From Paraglomus occultum (Eukaryota; Glomeromycota; Glomeromycetes; Paraglomerales; Paraglomeraceae), in assembly GCA_910592205.1 (NCBI GenBank), contig CAJVPJ010000888.1:1-15021 (forward strand): a stretch of DNA of 15,021 nucleotides, written 5' to 3'. Position numbers and translations under genes: made by a program. Every line of letters begins with the position of its first letter. Within the stretch, counting starts at the first letter, position 1. A model generated the notes under the pieces. The model was not told the DNA's origin. It did not search any database and worked only from the letters and a program-made list of their open reading frames with translations. Below, one piece after another: positions 1 through 9,194 of this stretch.

Positions 1-75
<75 letters not shown>
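1..75. repeat. (TTA)n microsatellite
   Basis: An uninterrupted run of about 25 copies of the trinucleotide TTA starts at the first base of the window and stops at about base 75, so its true length is unknown. It directly abuts the left copy of the inverted repeat. The outer edge of the right copy also carries a degenerate TAA/AAT-rich stretch (about 14838-14885). A TAA-like tail at the same end of both copies suggests the microsatellite may be the tail of the repeat element and not an independent feature. Confidence 0.95.
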
Positions 76-76
<1 letters not shown>

Positions 77-676
77 GTTATTAATATAAGTCTTAATAAC
101 AACGAAAAAGAACAGAAAAAGAAGAAAAATTTTATCAAAATTATTAATGTGACAGATGAATCATGCATTTATTATAGTAAAAAATTAAATAAATTAAATT
201 ATTTAACTCTGCACTTAAATTTAGCAGGCTTTCTTATTAACTTGACGAAATTGGCATGCAAGATTTATTATGTTTATCTATTACAGAGTAGGAATACAGA
301 ACTCGTTGACTGTTACATATTGTTTAATAACGTTCTATGCTTGTAAGTGTTTATTGCTTACGGGATACTAGAGTAATGCCTTGCTTAAATCAACGAGAAG
401 GATTAACGATATTCATCTTCTCAGCACTGTGTTGACTATAACAAAAGTGTACGATAATTTGTGTAAATCTAACATACATAGCAAATGATATTGCTGTTAA
501 ATCGTGTAATTCGAGACGAGCGTGACTAATTCAGACTAGAATGCTTCAACTTTATGTATCATTACTGCACTGACACTATCGAGGTTAAGTATCATCGAGC
601 GTAATTTCTCCACTCGATAATGCATCCGTTAAATAATGTGCCCCGACAGAACCAAGTTATTCTGCATAGGTTACCA
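76..676 (-). repeat. Left copy of diverged inverted repeat
   Basis: This segment matches the reverse complement of 14303-14851. Shared blocks include TTAATAACAACGAAAAAGAA, ACTCGTTGACTGTTACAT, AATAACGTTCTATGCTTGTA, AATCAACGAGAAGGATTAAC and CCCCGACAGAA, in the same order. By eye the outer part (about 95-440) is roughly 90% identical. The inner part is less similar, with small indels, and similarity stops at GGTTACCA (669-676). The strand is set so that the TAA-like tail is at the 3' end. There is no long open frame and no recognisable transposase or reverse transcriptase. It is either a dispersed non-autonomous repeat or one arm of a large terminal inverted repeat. Confidence 0.85.
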
Positions 677-2612
677 GTGTATGCTAATATATCTTTCTGC
701 GTATCAGCCACACCAACCATCTTTGATTCACATGTCAAATGATTTCACTCGTCTGCAGTCTTCTCCACATCAAACCAATTTTTTGACACGACAATTAAGA
801 AATGGATGAATGGTAGAAAAAGTGCGATTGATAAAAGACGCTGTTGAGTAATTTATTTACACGACGAAGCAAGACACTTTAGCTAAAAGGAAACAATCGG
901 ATTAGTATAGTCTAAATAATTTGATTGATTGACGTTTCATGTGACCCAGATATAAACTTGTTATAATCGTCATAAAAGACTCTCGCTGATATGATTGTTT
1001 TGACTCTGTGTAGCTCGTTTACGTTATTATTCTAAACCCTATTCAGAAAGCGTCCCGTCCTCTATGTAATATTGGTATAATAATGTACGACAGATAATGA
1101 ATGCATCAATGGATACTTTATCTTGGCAGCCGCTGAGCCATATGGAAATGCGGTAGGGGAAGTTACAGGGTATTTTGTTTCTGATGTGTTTTATTTAGTT
1201 CGGAATTATGGCGCTTACGAAAAATTTGAATTATTTTTACAGTGTTTGACTCATTGATTGCAGGAAGCATTGTTGTTAAGCAATAATGAGCGCAATTTTT
1301 TAATTCCCATTTCGCGCAAGTCAACAATTGCGGAAGAGCAATATTCTAAGAGCTGTGGCATCTACTTTATTAAATAAACTGTTAATAACTATTAAGTAGG
1401 ATTTAGTACTCGCGCCCTGTATCGATTGGATTGGTAGGCACTAATACTGGAACGGTTATTCGTAGTTAATTTTCTATCTCCCCGGTGAGACTAATTTGGA
1501 GGCCTAATAATAGTAATAGCAATAACGTACAATGCATGTACAATTACTATTAATAATATCTACATATGCTATGTCTCAAAATAATCGTGGTCACAAAAAT
1601 TGAACCAACACAACGTATATTGTATGTACTGAACCGAAAAAGGATATATCATAAAACTTGAGATATCTAAACTATTACAGACGTGTTATTCTTTTTAGTA
1701 TAAATTCTATTCCCATTGTTACCGAAACAAGCTCACAGCGTTAATTGACAAAATCATATCAACTGCATGGTGATAATGTAACCACATTCTATTTTATTAT
1801 TGCTTTAACTCTTCAATATTTGAGCCATTAACCTTATTTTTATATTTATCCACGAGTTTCTGACGGAGTTTTGACCACGCTGTTTAATTAAATTTATTCT
1901 GCAAGAGTTTTTATAGTAATTCAAAAAGTGCACTTAATTTGCTGTCTTGTTTACAGCTTCCATTCTTGTGATTATATTTTAGATTGCAAGTAAAAGCATG
2001 GTTTGTGAATGTCAACATAGAATTAATTGTTTATTGTGTTGTGAAACAAAAAGGAAGTTTTTCCCGAAACCACAATTACTGAGACACACTGCGCTTAATG
2101 TCCGCTTGTGTAAATAACCAGTATTATGTTTGATCGAATGGTCGCGCAATAACTGTTGTAACACATGAACCAATACCTAACGCGAAGAAGGGAAACAACG
2201 CTTTCGTTATCTGTATCTGTTCTTGTGGTCACACTGTTAATGTTACACAGTTGGCAAGTCGCAATCTGACTCAATTTCGAAGTAAGCACATTTTATTTCG
2301 ATAACATCACATAATAATAAACAATGTTGTCATTTATTAGTGTAATATTAGGCATCATGCTTGGATCAGAACATATATATACAGTCATCCTACGCGAACA
2401 GAAAACTTAACAAATTTTCCACATCCGGGAATTACGTACTAGAACCAAAATTTGTCATTCGTTTGCAAATCAACATATCCCCAAAGAGAGAGATTGATAA
2501 CCAAGTCAACTCCCACTCTTCTACAAATAATTCACGTATTCTTGTACATGGTAAAACCACATTTATCCCGTCCTGACGATACTTTCAAGAACGAGACAAT
2601 AATCAACAGTAA
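677..2612. other. Gene-poor AT-rich stretch
   Basis: About 1.9 kb separates the left repeat from the first gene. I see no open frame with recognisable protein features. Short frames at 2095-2289 (minus) and 2361-2576 (plus) resemble random translation and lack matching splice sites. A weak imperfect palindrome occurs around 1507-1554, with AATAGTAAT facing ATTACTATT. The last few hundred bases before 2613 presumably hold the promoter and 5' untranslated region of the membrane-protein gene, but no specific site is clear. Confidence 0.6.
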
Positions 2613-3237
2613 ATGACCAGACACGTGACAATGTTAGCTATTACTATCGCTTTCTTGGCGTGCTGTATACTGTATTGGTGAGTTAGTTTACCAATTTGTA
2701 TGCTATTAAATAATGTTGTAAAAAAGTTTTCCAAAATTAAACATTTTTAAGTGGCTGTTTAATAATCTTATTTTATGATTGTTTAGTGATGGTAGTAAAT
2801 GTACATCATATAAGCCAATGATACCCCCGCCATTTACACAAACTAATTCCCCGTCGACAAGAACGCAAAAAACCGCCTCTCCAACCATGTCGACGCCAAC
2901 AGTCAGTTCAAGTCCTGCGAATGTTCCCAGGTGACACATTCAATAATAGAGTACACATTGCACTGACAAGCAAAATCAATTGTACACAGCATTGCTGATC
3001 CGACGCTTGCTTTTTAGTTTACCACAACCCGTACACTCGGAACCTTTATCTGTTCGAATAATACTGGTCATCGCTGGATTTAGTCTTATATTGATCGGTT
3101 TGGTGTGCGTAATTACGGTACCTCATCGTTGCACAATTTTTTGCATCTTCTGTAACAGCAAGGGAAAAAACGGAGATAATCTGGCGTTTCAGGGACAAAG
3201 GGCGAACTCGGAAACTATAACCGTTGTTGTGGATTAG
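2613..3237 (+). CDS. Small type I membrane protein, function unknown
   Basis: Three exons (2613-2677, 2787-2930, 3018-3237) join in frame to 142 residues. Both introns (109 and 87 bp) are GT-AG, with donors GTGAGT and GTGACA and acceptors TTGTTTAG and TTTTTAG. The protein starts MTRHVTMLAITIAFLACC, a likely signal peptide or anchor of about 20 residues. A Ser/Thr/Pro-rich stretch of about 50 residues follows and would suit O-glycosylation. A second hydrophobic helix (about residues 82-101, IILVIAGFSLILIGLVCVIT) leads into a short tail with a CTIFCIFCNSKGK cysteine cluster that could be lipid-modified. I do not recognise a family. The inferred topology is a mucin-like stalk outside or in the lumen and a small cytosolic tail. 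Matching splice phases and the orderly architecture argue for a real gene; the start codon is the least certain part. Confidence 0.62.
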
Positions 3238-3360
3238 ACATGCAGTGAAATCTGTTTACACCGTCTGCCCCACATTAACGTATACCAAATGTTCAATAGC
3301 TATGACTATAGGGAGAGGCATTCTTCTATATACCGGTTTTCTTATATTGTGCTGACCAGT

Positions 3361-3366
3361 AATAAA
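3361..3366 (+). terminator. Candidate polyadenylation signal AATAAA
   Basis: A canonical AATAAA lies 123 bases after the stop codon of the small membrane-protein gene, a normal distance for a fungal 3' untranslated region. No transcript evidence is available. Confidence 0.4.
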
Positions 3367-3398
3367 GAAGTTTCACAGTCTTACTCGAGGAGAATTCT

Positions 3399-3739
3399 AT
3401 GAACGTTGGACAATATCGTTTATTATTGATCCACTTTATTAGAGAGGTTTATAAAGTGGTAACAAACATCCGGACAGAAGAGCGAATAAGAGCTGATACT
3501 CCAACAGATTTTTTTGGGGCATATGTAAATAGTAATAGGCCACGGAGAACAGATTATTCTGCTGAAGAGACTGCCACTATAGCGATAAAATAACAATTCA
3601 AATAGCTATTATTGTATCGGCTCCTAGTGAGAATAAAGCTATTTGTAATGCTGAAGGGGGCGAAGACGGTCAAATTAGGATCCGTGTGTTTATCAAAGAT
3701 ATAATAAAGAAAGAAATAGAAGGAAAAGAAATATCTTGA
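3399..3739 (+). pseudogene. Two overlapping short frames, possibly a broken small gene
   Basis: A 64-residue open frame (3399-3593, starting MNVGQYRLLL) ends just where a second frame, open from 3566 to a TGA at 3737-3739, takes over. The second frame reads TIQIAIIVSAPSENKAIC and ends in a charged helix-like tail (IRVFIKDIIKKEIEGKEIS). Both frames have a more protein-like composition than the surrounding DNA. No GT-AG intron I could find joins them in frame, so a frameshift or a decayed gene is possible. No family is recognised, and chance open frames remain a serious alternative. Confidence 0.22.
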
Positions 3740-4138
3740 ACTATGCTCATCTACCAAGGTTGTTTTTTCTAACGTTGTTAACCAAACGTTTAATCAACAT
3801 AATAATCATTTTTCATCTTTTACTAAGCAAAAATTCATAAGACGATGGGAATTTGAAATGTAAATACGGTGAATGTTACGACTAATTACTGACGTCACGC
3901 TTATGCATGACCATTCTGCATTAACTGATAATGGCTTCAATATGAATTCTGAGAATGCATCTTATGTTAATAATAAAAAACAATAACTGAATGGCAGACG
4001 ACCCGCGTTCGATGTCATGTCCATGAAAAACCGTTCCGTTTACCATGATTTGCAAAGAGAATTTAAACTAGACCGCGTTTACCGACTTGTTGGGATAGTA
4101 ATAGAGAAAAAATACCAACATCATGTGACTAAACGCTA
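3740..4138. other. Intergenic region upstream of PUS1
   Basis: About 400 bases hold no supported gene. This is presumably the promoter and 5' untranslated region of PUS1. A TGACGTCA palindrome (CRE/ATF-like site) occurs at 3890-3897, about 240 bases before the ATG. An in-frame TAA at 4130-4132 lies just ahead of the PUS1 ATG at 4139 and supports that codon as the first possible start in this exon. Confidence 0.5.
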
Positions 4139-6627
4139 ATGTCAATCCGAAAAAGCTTTCAACGATCATCCATCTTTCGAAAACATATCAACATACAAAT
4201 CCTTAATGTTAATTCTTACAGTGCTCTAATCAAAAGTTTAGCATCACGTCCGTATCTTTCACCGGCCGACACAATATCAAATCAAATGCAAAATTCCACT
4301 CCACACGGCCATAAGCGAACCAATGATGGAAATAATGGCCCACACTCCTCAAACTCTGAATCAACTTTGGATTCCAAAACAATCGCGCGACCAGCAAAAA
4401 AACGATTTCCTACTGCCAGGGACAGACGGCAACATGCTAATCGACGCCATGCAAAAGTCGCTGAGGAATGGAAAGGCCGCAACGAGTCGGAAGAATCAGT
4501 TGATAAAGATAACGAATCCGCGTGTGATGAAAAAGATACTGAACAGGTCGAAAAAGGAAACGCAAAAGAACCAAGAAAGCCCAAACGAAAAGTTGCCGCT
4601 TTGGTGGGATTTTGTGGGACTGGGTATCAAGGCATGCAAATGTACGGGAAAAAAAAAGGCAGTTGACTAAGAAAAAATGAATTTAAAGGGAGTGGGAAAG
4701 TTTATTGAAAAAGAATTTATTTAAAAAAAAAAAAAGAAATCCAAATGCCAAAACCATTGAAGGCGATCTTTTTAAGGCTTTCGTAGCTGCTGGAGCAGTC
4801 TCCAAAGATAATTCTGATGATCCCAAGAAGGTACATAATCCGTGGAGAGAAAAGGATTAGGATCCGAATCTTATTAACTGTGAATGAACAGATGAATGAC
4901 CCTGATCGTTTATATTCATTAGGTTGGTCTCATGCGAGCAGCACGAACAGATAAAGGAGTACATGCTGCCGCGAATGTGATTTCATTAAAGATGAGTATT
5001 TCTTTTTTATATGTTTGGTATTTCTGCGGGTGGTGTTTCATAGTTCTTTTCCAAGGCTGAGATCAAAATCCCTATTGCTATACGTGTCGTTCCACACATG
5101 ATAGTCGACATTCCCGACCTAGTACAGAAAATCAACGAGAATTTGCCCGATCAGATTCGAATGTGGGGTAAGTACAGGTCATTTCGAATTTGTTTTTTCC
5201 CCATTCATTCTTTTTTTTTTTTACCCGAAATATCGTTTAGGTTTCGTTCGTGTAATTCGGTCATTTCACGCCAAGACACTTTGCGACTCGCGCATATACG
5301 AATACCTTGTACCAACATATGTTTTCCAACCGGCACCGACACCTACATCTCCCAAAACTTTATCCGTGTCTCATGCTACCGAACCAGTGCTGCCCGATGA
5401 ACAGTCAGAGGATGTTTCGTTTCGAAAGCCATGGGTGAACATACCGGTTGCTACTCTGGAGGAGATGGCGGAAAAGAGGAAATACCGCATTCCTGCCGAT
5501 ACATTGCATGTTGTCAGACAAGGTTTTAAAGAGTATGAAGGAACGCACAACTTTCATAACTTTACTAGTGGGAGGACGTACCATGAACGAAGCTGTGACA
5601 GGTATATAGTAAAGTTTGAGGTGAGCATGTTGTAAAAAATCAAGCGTCAAAGAGCGAGAACGTTTGCATTTTGATGGTAATCCTCTTTGGGTAGGTGAGT
5701 TCGCCAAAGATGATTAATGACACAGAGTGGCTCAAGTTGAAAGTTCATGGTCAGTCATTCATGTTGCATCAAATAAGAAAGATGGTTGGTAAGTGACTAT
5801 TTGCGATAACGCTTGTTGGAGAAACCGGGTCATTACGATGAAATGGTATTTCAGATTCTCAAATTTCCCCATGTGCAAATTTAATTATACAGCTTTAATT
5901 ATCATGATTGTAAGAAGTGGCACCCCACTATCTTTGGTTGCAAAAACTTTCAACATTGACAAGATTAATATCCCCAGAGCTCCATCATTAGGACTATTAC
6001 TCGAACAGGTGAATTATACTTATGCAAGAACGATATGCCATTTGGCACATGAGCTTTCTCGCAAACACGATTTTGTTTTATACATACTTACCAATACATA
6101 CCTTTAGCCTATATTTAACTCATACAACAGAAAGGCATCGGCAGGGGGGAAAGAGACGGTTGACTTTGCAAAGTATAGCGTTAGTATTGCAGAGATAGTT
6201 GTGAGTGATATCTGATTCCAAAGAGCCCGTATTTTAATAGACTAATGCCAGTTTTCATAATATCACCAGCAAGAAATAGAAAAATTCAAAGAAGACTTTA
6301 TTTATTCCAAAATATATGAAGAAGAATTTGCTGAAAATGTGTAAGTGACCATTTGTTAGGGATTTGTTGGTCATTTTGCCTTCCCGCTTCTCCCTGAATA
6401 GTTTTTAATATTTTTATTTTATATTTAGATTTCAGAATTGGTTAAATGCAATAGATGTGCATTTCGATGATAGTTACTCTTACTTAAATCCGGAAGGCAT
6501 AATTCCTGAGAAAGCAATTGCCAAGCCTGGTGAAAATAGAAACGCTTATTCACAAGAAAATCGCGAAGATGAAGATGGAGATGGGGAGGAGGAGGAGGAG
6601 GAGGAGGAGGAGGAGGAGGAATCATAA
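4139..6627 (+). CDS. PUS1: tRNA pseudouridine synthase 1 (TruA/PUS1 family)
   Basis: The enzyme isomerises uridine to pseudouridine in tRNAs and some other RNAs. Ten exons give about 561 residues, close to yeast Pus1: 4139-4641, 4737-4830, 4923-4995, 5105-5167, 5241-5620, 5695-5788, 5893-6008, 6108-6200, 6270-6340 and 6429-6627. Visible motifs are the core start GFCGTGYQGMQ (about 156-166), the catalytic loop RAARTDKGVHA with Asp about 209, THNFHNFTSG (about 346), the RNA-binding VHGQSFMLHQIRKMV (about 388-402), and PRAPSLGLLLEQPIFNSYN. The first 43 residues are basic, Ser-rich and lack acidic residues, like a mitochondrial presequence. Met50 could give a nuclear form. A Glu12 tract precedes the stop. 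Two junctions are weak: the intron 1 acceptor follows a run of A, and intron 3 has an alternative AT-AC reading. The family call is very firm; exon edges are slightly less so. Confidence 0.93.
6586..6618 (+). repeat. (GAG)11 trinucleotide repeat coding poly-Glu
   Basis: Eleven perfect GAG codons followed by GAA encode twelve consecutive glutamates at the very end of PUS1, just before Ser-stop. An acidic C-terminus is compatible with the family, but a pure codon run is prone to length change. The frames read from the same DNA on either strand as poly-Arg or poly-Pro are shadows. Confidence 0.95.
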
Positions 6628-6729
6628 ACATGTGCTGTGTGCATTGCATTTAGTGAGGGGTGACCAAATCAAGATGCAAACTGTCAACATTAATATACTA
6701 TAGGATTGATGACGAGTCAAACTTGAGCA

Positions 6730-6984
6730 TTACAAGTTTAGGATATTTACTGCCGTGGGAATGGTTGTTGCTATGTCTCTACCATAATCAGCTTTCATAA
6801 ATCCCTTTGATTCAGCTTTACAGACTTGCGATTTCTTTTTGATGTCGTCGAACTGAATGTTGCTTAATAAATTACACAAGAACCTCAAAGCCTTTTGTTT
6901 TTTTTTTTCGCGACAATAACACTCTTGTCCTTCTCTCGAAATGAAAATAGACGTCACATGTAAATAACTGTTTGCTGTTACCAT
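6730..6984 (-). CDS. Possible small or partial coding region, unknown
   Basis: An 84-residue minus-strand frame converges on the PUS1 3' end. Its second half (KALRFLCNLLSNIQFDDIKK and onward to GRDIATTIPTAVNIL) has a balanced, helix-like composition that looks more like a real protein than neighbouring frames. A short 28-codon frame lies just upstream on the same strand (ATG at 7064). I could not find a convincing intron joining the two, nor recognise a family. It may be the last exon of an otherwise undetected gene, a gene remnant, or chance. Confidence 0.22.
   Translation of the reverse strand: MVTANSYLHVTSIFISREGQECYCREKKKQKALRFLCNLLSNIQFDDIKKKSQVCKAESKGFMKADYGRDIATTIPTAVNILNL
6866..6871 (+). 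terminator. Candidate polyadenylation signal AATAAA
   Basis: AATAAA lies about 240 bases downstream of the PUS1 stop. It could serve PUS1 but is an ordinary word in DNA this AT-rich, and no other element of a cleavage site can be confirmed. Confidence 0.25.
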
Positions 6985-9194
6985 TGAGCCAGTTCAATGA
7001 CAATTTTTACGCGAACAAATCTTCTCGTTACGGCATAGACAAATAATTGTACTCGCAGTATCATTTCATTATTTTCTGCAATATAAACATGCTCTAGTAA
7101 TTTGTATGAGGGTATATGACCTATGTACAGCATACCATAGTTCACGCGTTATTTTGACATGCTCGAATTCACAGGCTAAATTTCCTATACGTCTGCCACC
7201 CCACCATAAGTTTCGAATTCGGTTTGAAACTATATGTATCGACTAGCCAACATTGATTATCCATTTAGCATAGCATTAGTAAAGAGCGATGCTAGATACT
7301 TGAATATTTCAGTTAAAAATTCAATCGCTCGTAACTTTTGACATACATCATCACTCACTAGACGTCGTAACTCACTAGACGTTTTGACTTGTCATCTAGA
7401 ATTTGTCACCCCTTACTATTATGTTTATGCACTCCCATTGTTAAAGTTTCCCTCGTCGGCTGATAACAAACCAATCATATTCTCTCAATCCAAAGTAAGA
7501 CACGCCTCTTGCATTTTAAAATCGCACTGCTTTACCATTATTAATCTGATAATTGTATATTTGTAAAAATTCGGAGGGAACACGCTCAGCGCAAATTAGT
7601 GATTGAATAGTCTCATCCCATTTAATGTATACTGTACGTGATTGTGATACAATATTATGAAACGCAGACGTATGAATTTAGTGATCTGTCATGGAGACTT
7701 GTTTCTCAAAAAAGAGAATCAAAAAAAATTTTTTTTTGTCCCATTCCCCATCAATACAATTTGAATAGTTTTGTTGGGGAAAGAGGGGGAAATAAACAAA
7801 CAATCATAACGAAAAAAGTTCGTCTAGTCAGCTGATTATCGTTATCTGACGATGTGTCTTCCTCCTTAATATTAATATTAAGAGATAACATTTTGACCCC
7901 CCTGGAATTTGTAATGTTGGTGTAACATACATTATGTATGCGTTAGGTTAGATAGCAATAGAGAAAGAGAACATTCGACTCTATTTTTTCGCGTAAAAGC
8001 CTTTATCTGTAGACACCTTTCCTGAAATGTCTATGGACAATCCCCTGGCGTCTGCAATATGTAATAATTTTGCATAAGCCAGACGTCATTATCATTTCGC
8101 TAGAACAAAATGTGTGGGGGAAAGCATGCAGCACGAGAAAGTCAATAAAGTTAGGTTTCACTCTTAATATTTTCGGAATCTAATTCATTCGGTAAATATG
8201 TAAATGACAGCTTTTTCTCTCTCCCCCCCTTTTTTTTATTAGCGCGAGTGCTGTCTATTATGGTAGGTGGGGGGAAACTCTGTAGGTTTTAAGAGTGAAC
8301 GAAGCACGAGTCACTCCCCGCCCCTAGACTGTCAACTTGTAATTGGTTCGCTTTATTTGCGTAATGAGTATATACGTCTATGAGCAGTTGTACACAAGTA
8401 CACTGTCACCTCACTTGATCTGCCGTGCAACAAGGGAGTGTTTCTTAGCCTTCTGTGTCGATTAATTTGCTGTCGTGTAAAAAAAAATAATAGGGTCCTG
8501 ACTATTATGGACGGAAAAGATATGTGCATTATCGACCACAATCTACAAGAACCAAATAATATAAAATCCGTTCGCTGAAACTCGTCTGTGGAATGTTTTC
8601 CAAATCCAAACCTTTGATATTAAAAATTAAAGCCAATTTACAATCCATTGTTAGAATTAAAATAATCTTACAACCTTTTCCATTCGCACGTTTCGTCAAT
8701 TTAGATTTTGCGCCATCCTTCTTTTTAGTTTTTCCCTCCCGCCCAACCGTCTCACAAATGCGCGAACCAGCACGTTAAGCCCTACTTGGAAATCTCATAC
8801 TCCATATCAGGAACACACCAAGTCATGTCAATTGTTGCGATGCGCGCCATTAGATAATAAATGGCAAATTATACACAGGGACTGAAACCGAGTATTTGTT
8901 TAATATGCGTACAGGCATTGTTAAACACTACAAACTACCAAGATGTGAGAACAATGACGTGAATATACTGTTGTTGTATCATCCATACGCCCTACTACTA
9001 TGCAACAGACAATATACGGACAACAATTATAACAGAGTTGTTGCAAAAAAAAAAAGAAAAAAAGAAAAAAAGAAAATACCCCATGGTATAAATATCCAGT
9101 CCTCATTTTATACTAGTACAACTCGATACGCATAATTCTTTTTTTTTTCTCCTTCTCCTGCTTGCCCCCATTGATCCTTTCCCCGCCGTAGACC
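6985..9194. other. Long non-coding stretch with small hairpins and repeats
   Basis: About 2.2 kb holds no supported gene. Short frames around 7384-7566, 7638-7835, 8353-8541, 8593-8778 and 8896-9135 look like random translation. Structures seen are a 13-bp direct repeat (ACTCACTAGACGT at 7353-7365 and 7370-7382), small hairpins and an A8T9 palindrome at 7703-7781, the palindrome CATACATTATGTATG at 7926-7940, an A-rich purine tract at 9046-9076, and a pyrimidine-rich tract at about 9138-9189. The tract leads into CCGTAG directly before the kinase start, so part of this region may be a 5' untranslated exon and intron of the kinase. Confidence 0.5.

Noticed and set aside
149-346. A 65-residue frame inside the left repeat
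   Set aside because: It is not open in the right copy, and the translation is low-complexity and AT-driven.
1100-1160. A possible short exon starting MNASMDTLSW
   Set aside because: It is 18 codons with only a weak GTAGGG donor and no partner exon I could identify.
4001-4015. GCGTTCGATGTC resembling a tRNA B box
   Set aside because: There is no A box at the right distance and no cloverleaf or acceptor stem around it.
4282-4670. Other long frames over PUS1 exon 1
   Set aside because: The frame containing GFCGTGYQGMQ is the conserved one and continues correctly into exon 2; the others lack family motifs.
6425-6703. Poly-Pro (minus) and poly-Arg (plus) open frames
   Set aside because: Both are alternate-frame readings of the (GAG)11 run that encodes poly-Glu at the end of PUS1.
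8508-8577. A short frame starting MDGKDMCIIDH upstream of the kinase
   Set aside because: It is only 22 codons, with no splice link to the kinase and no recognisable features.
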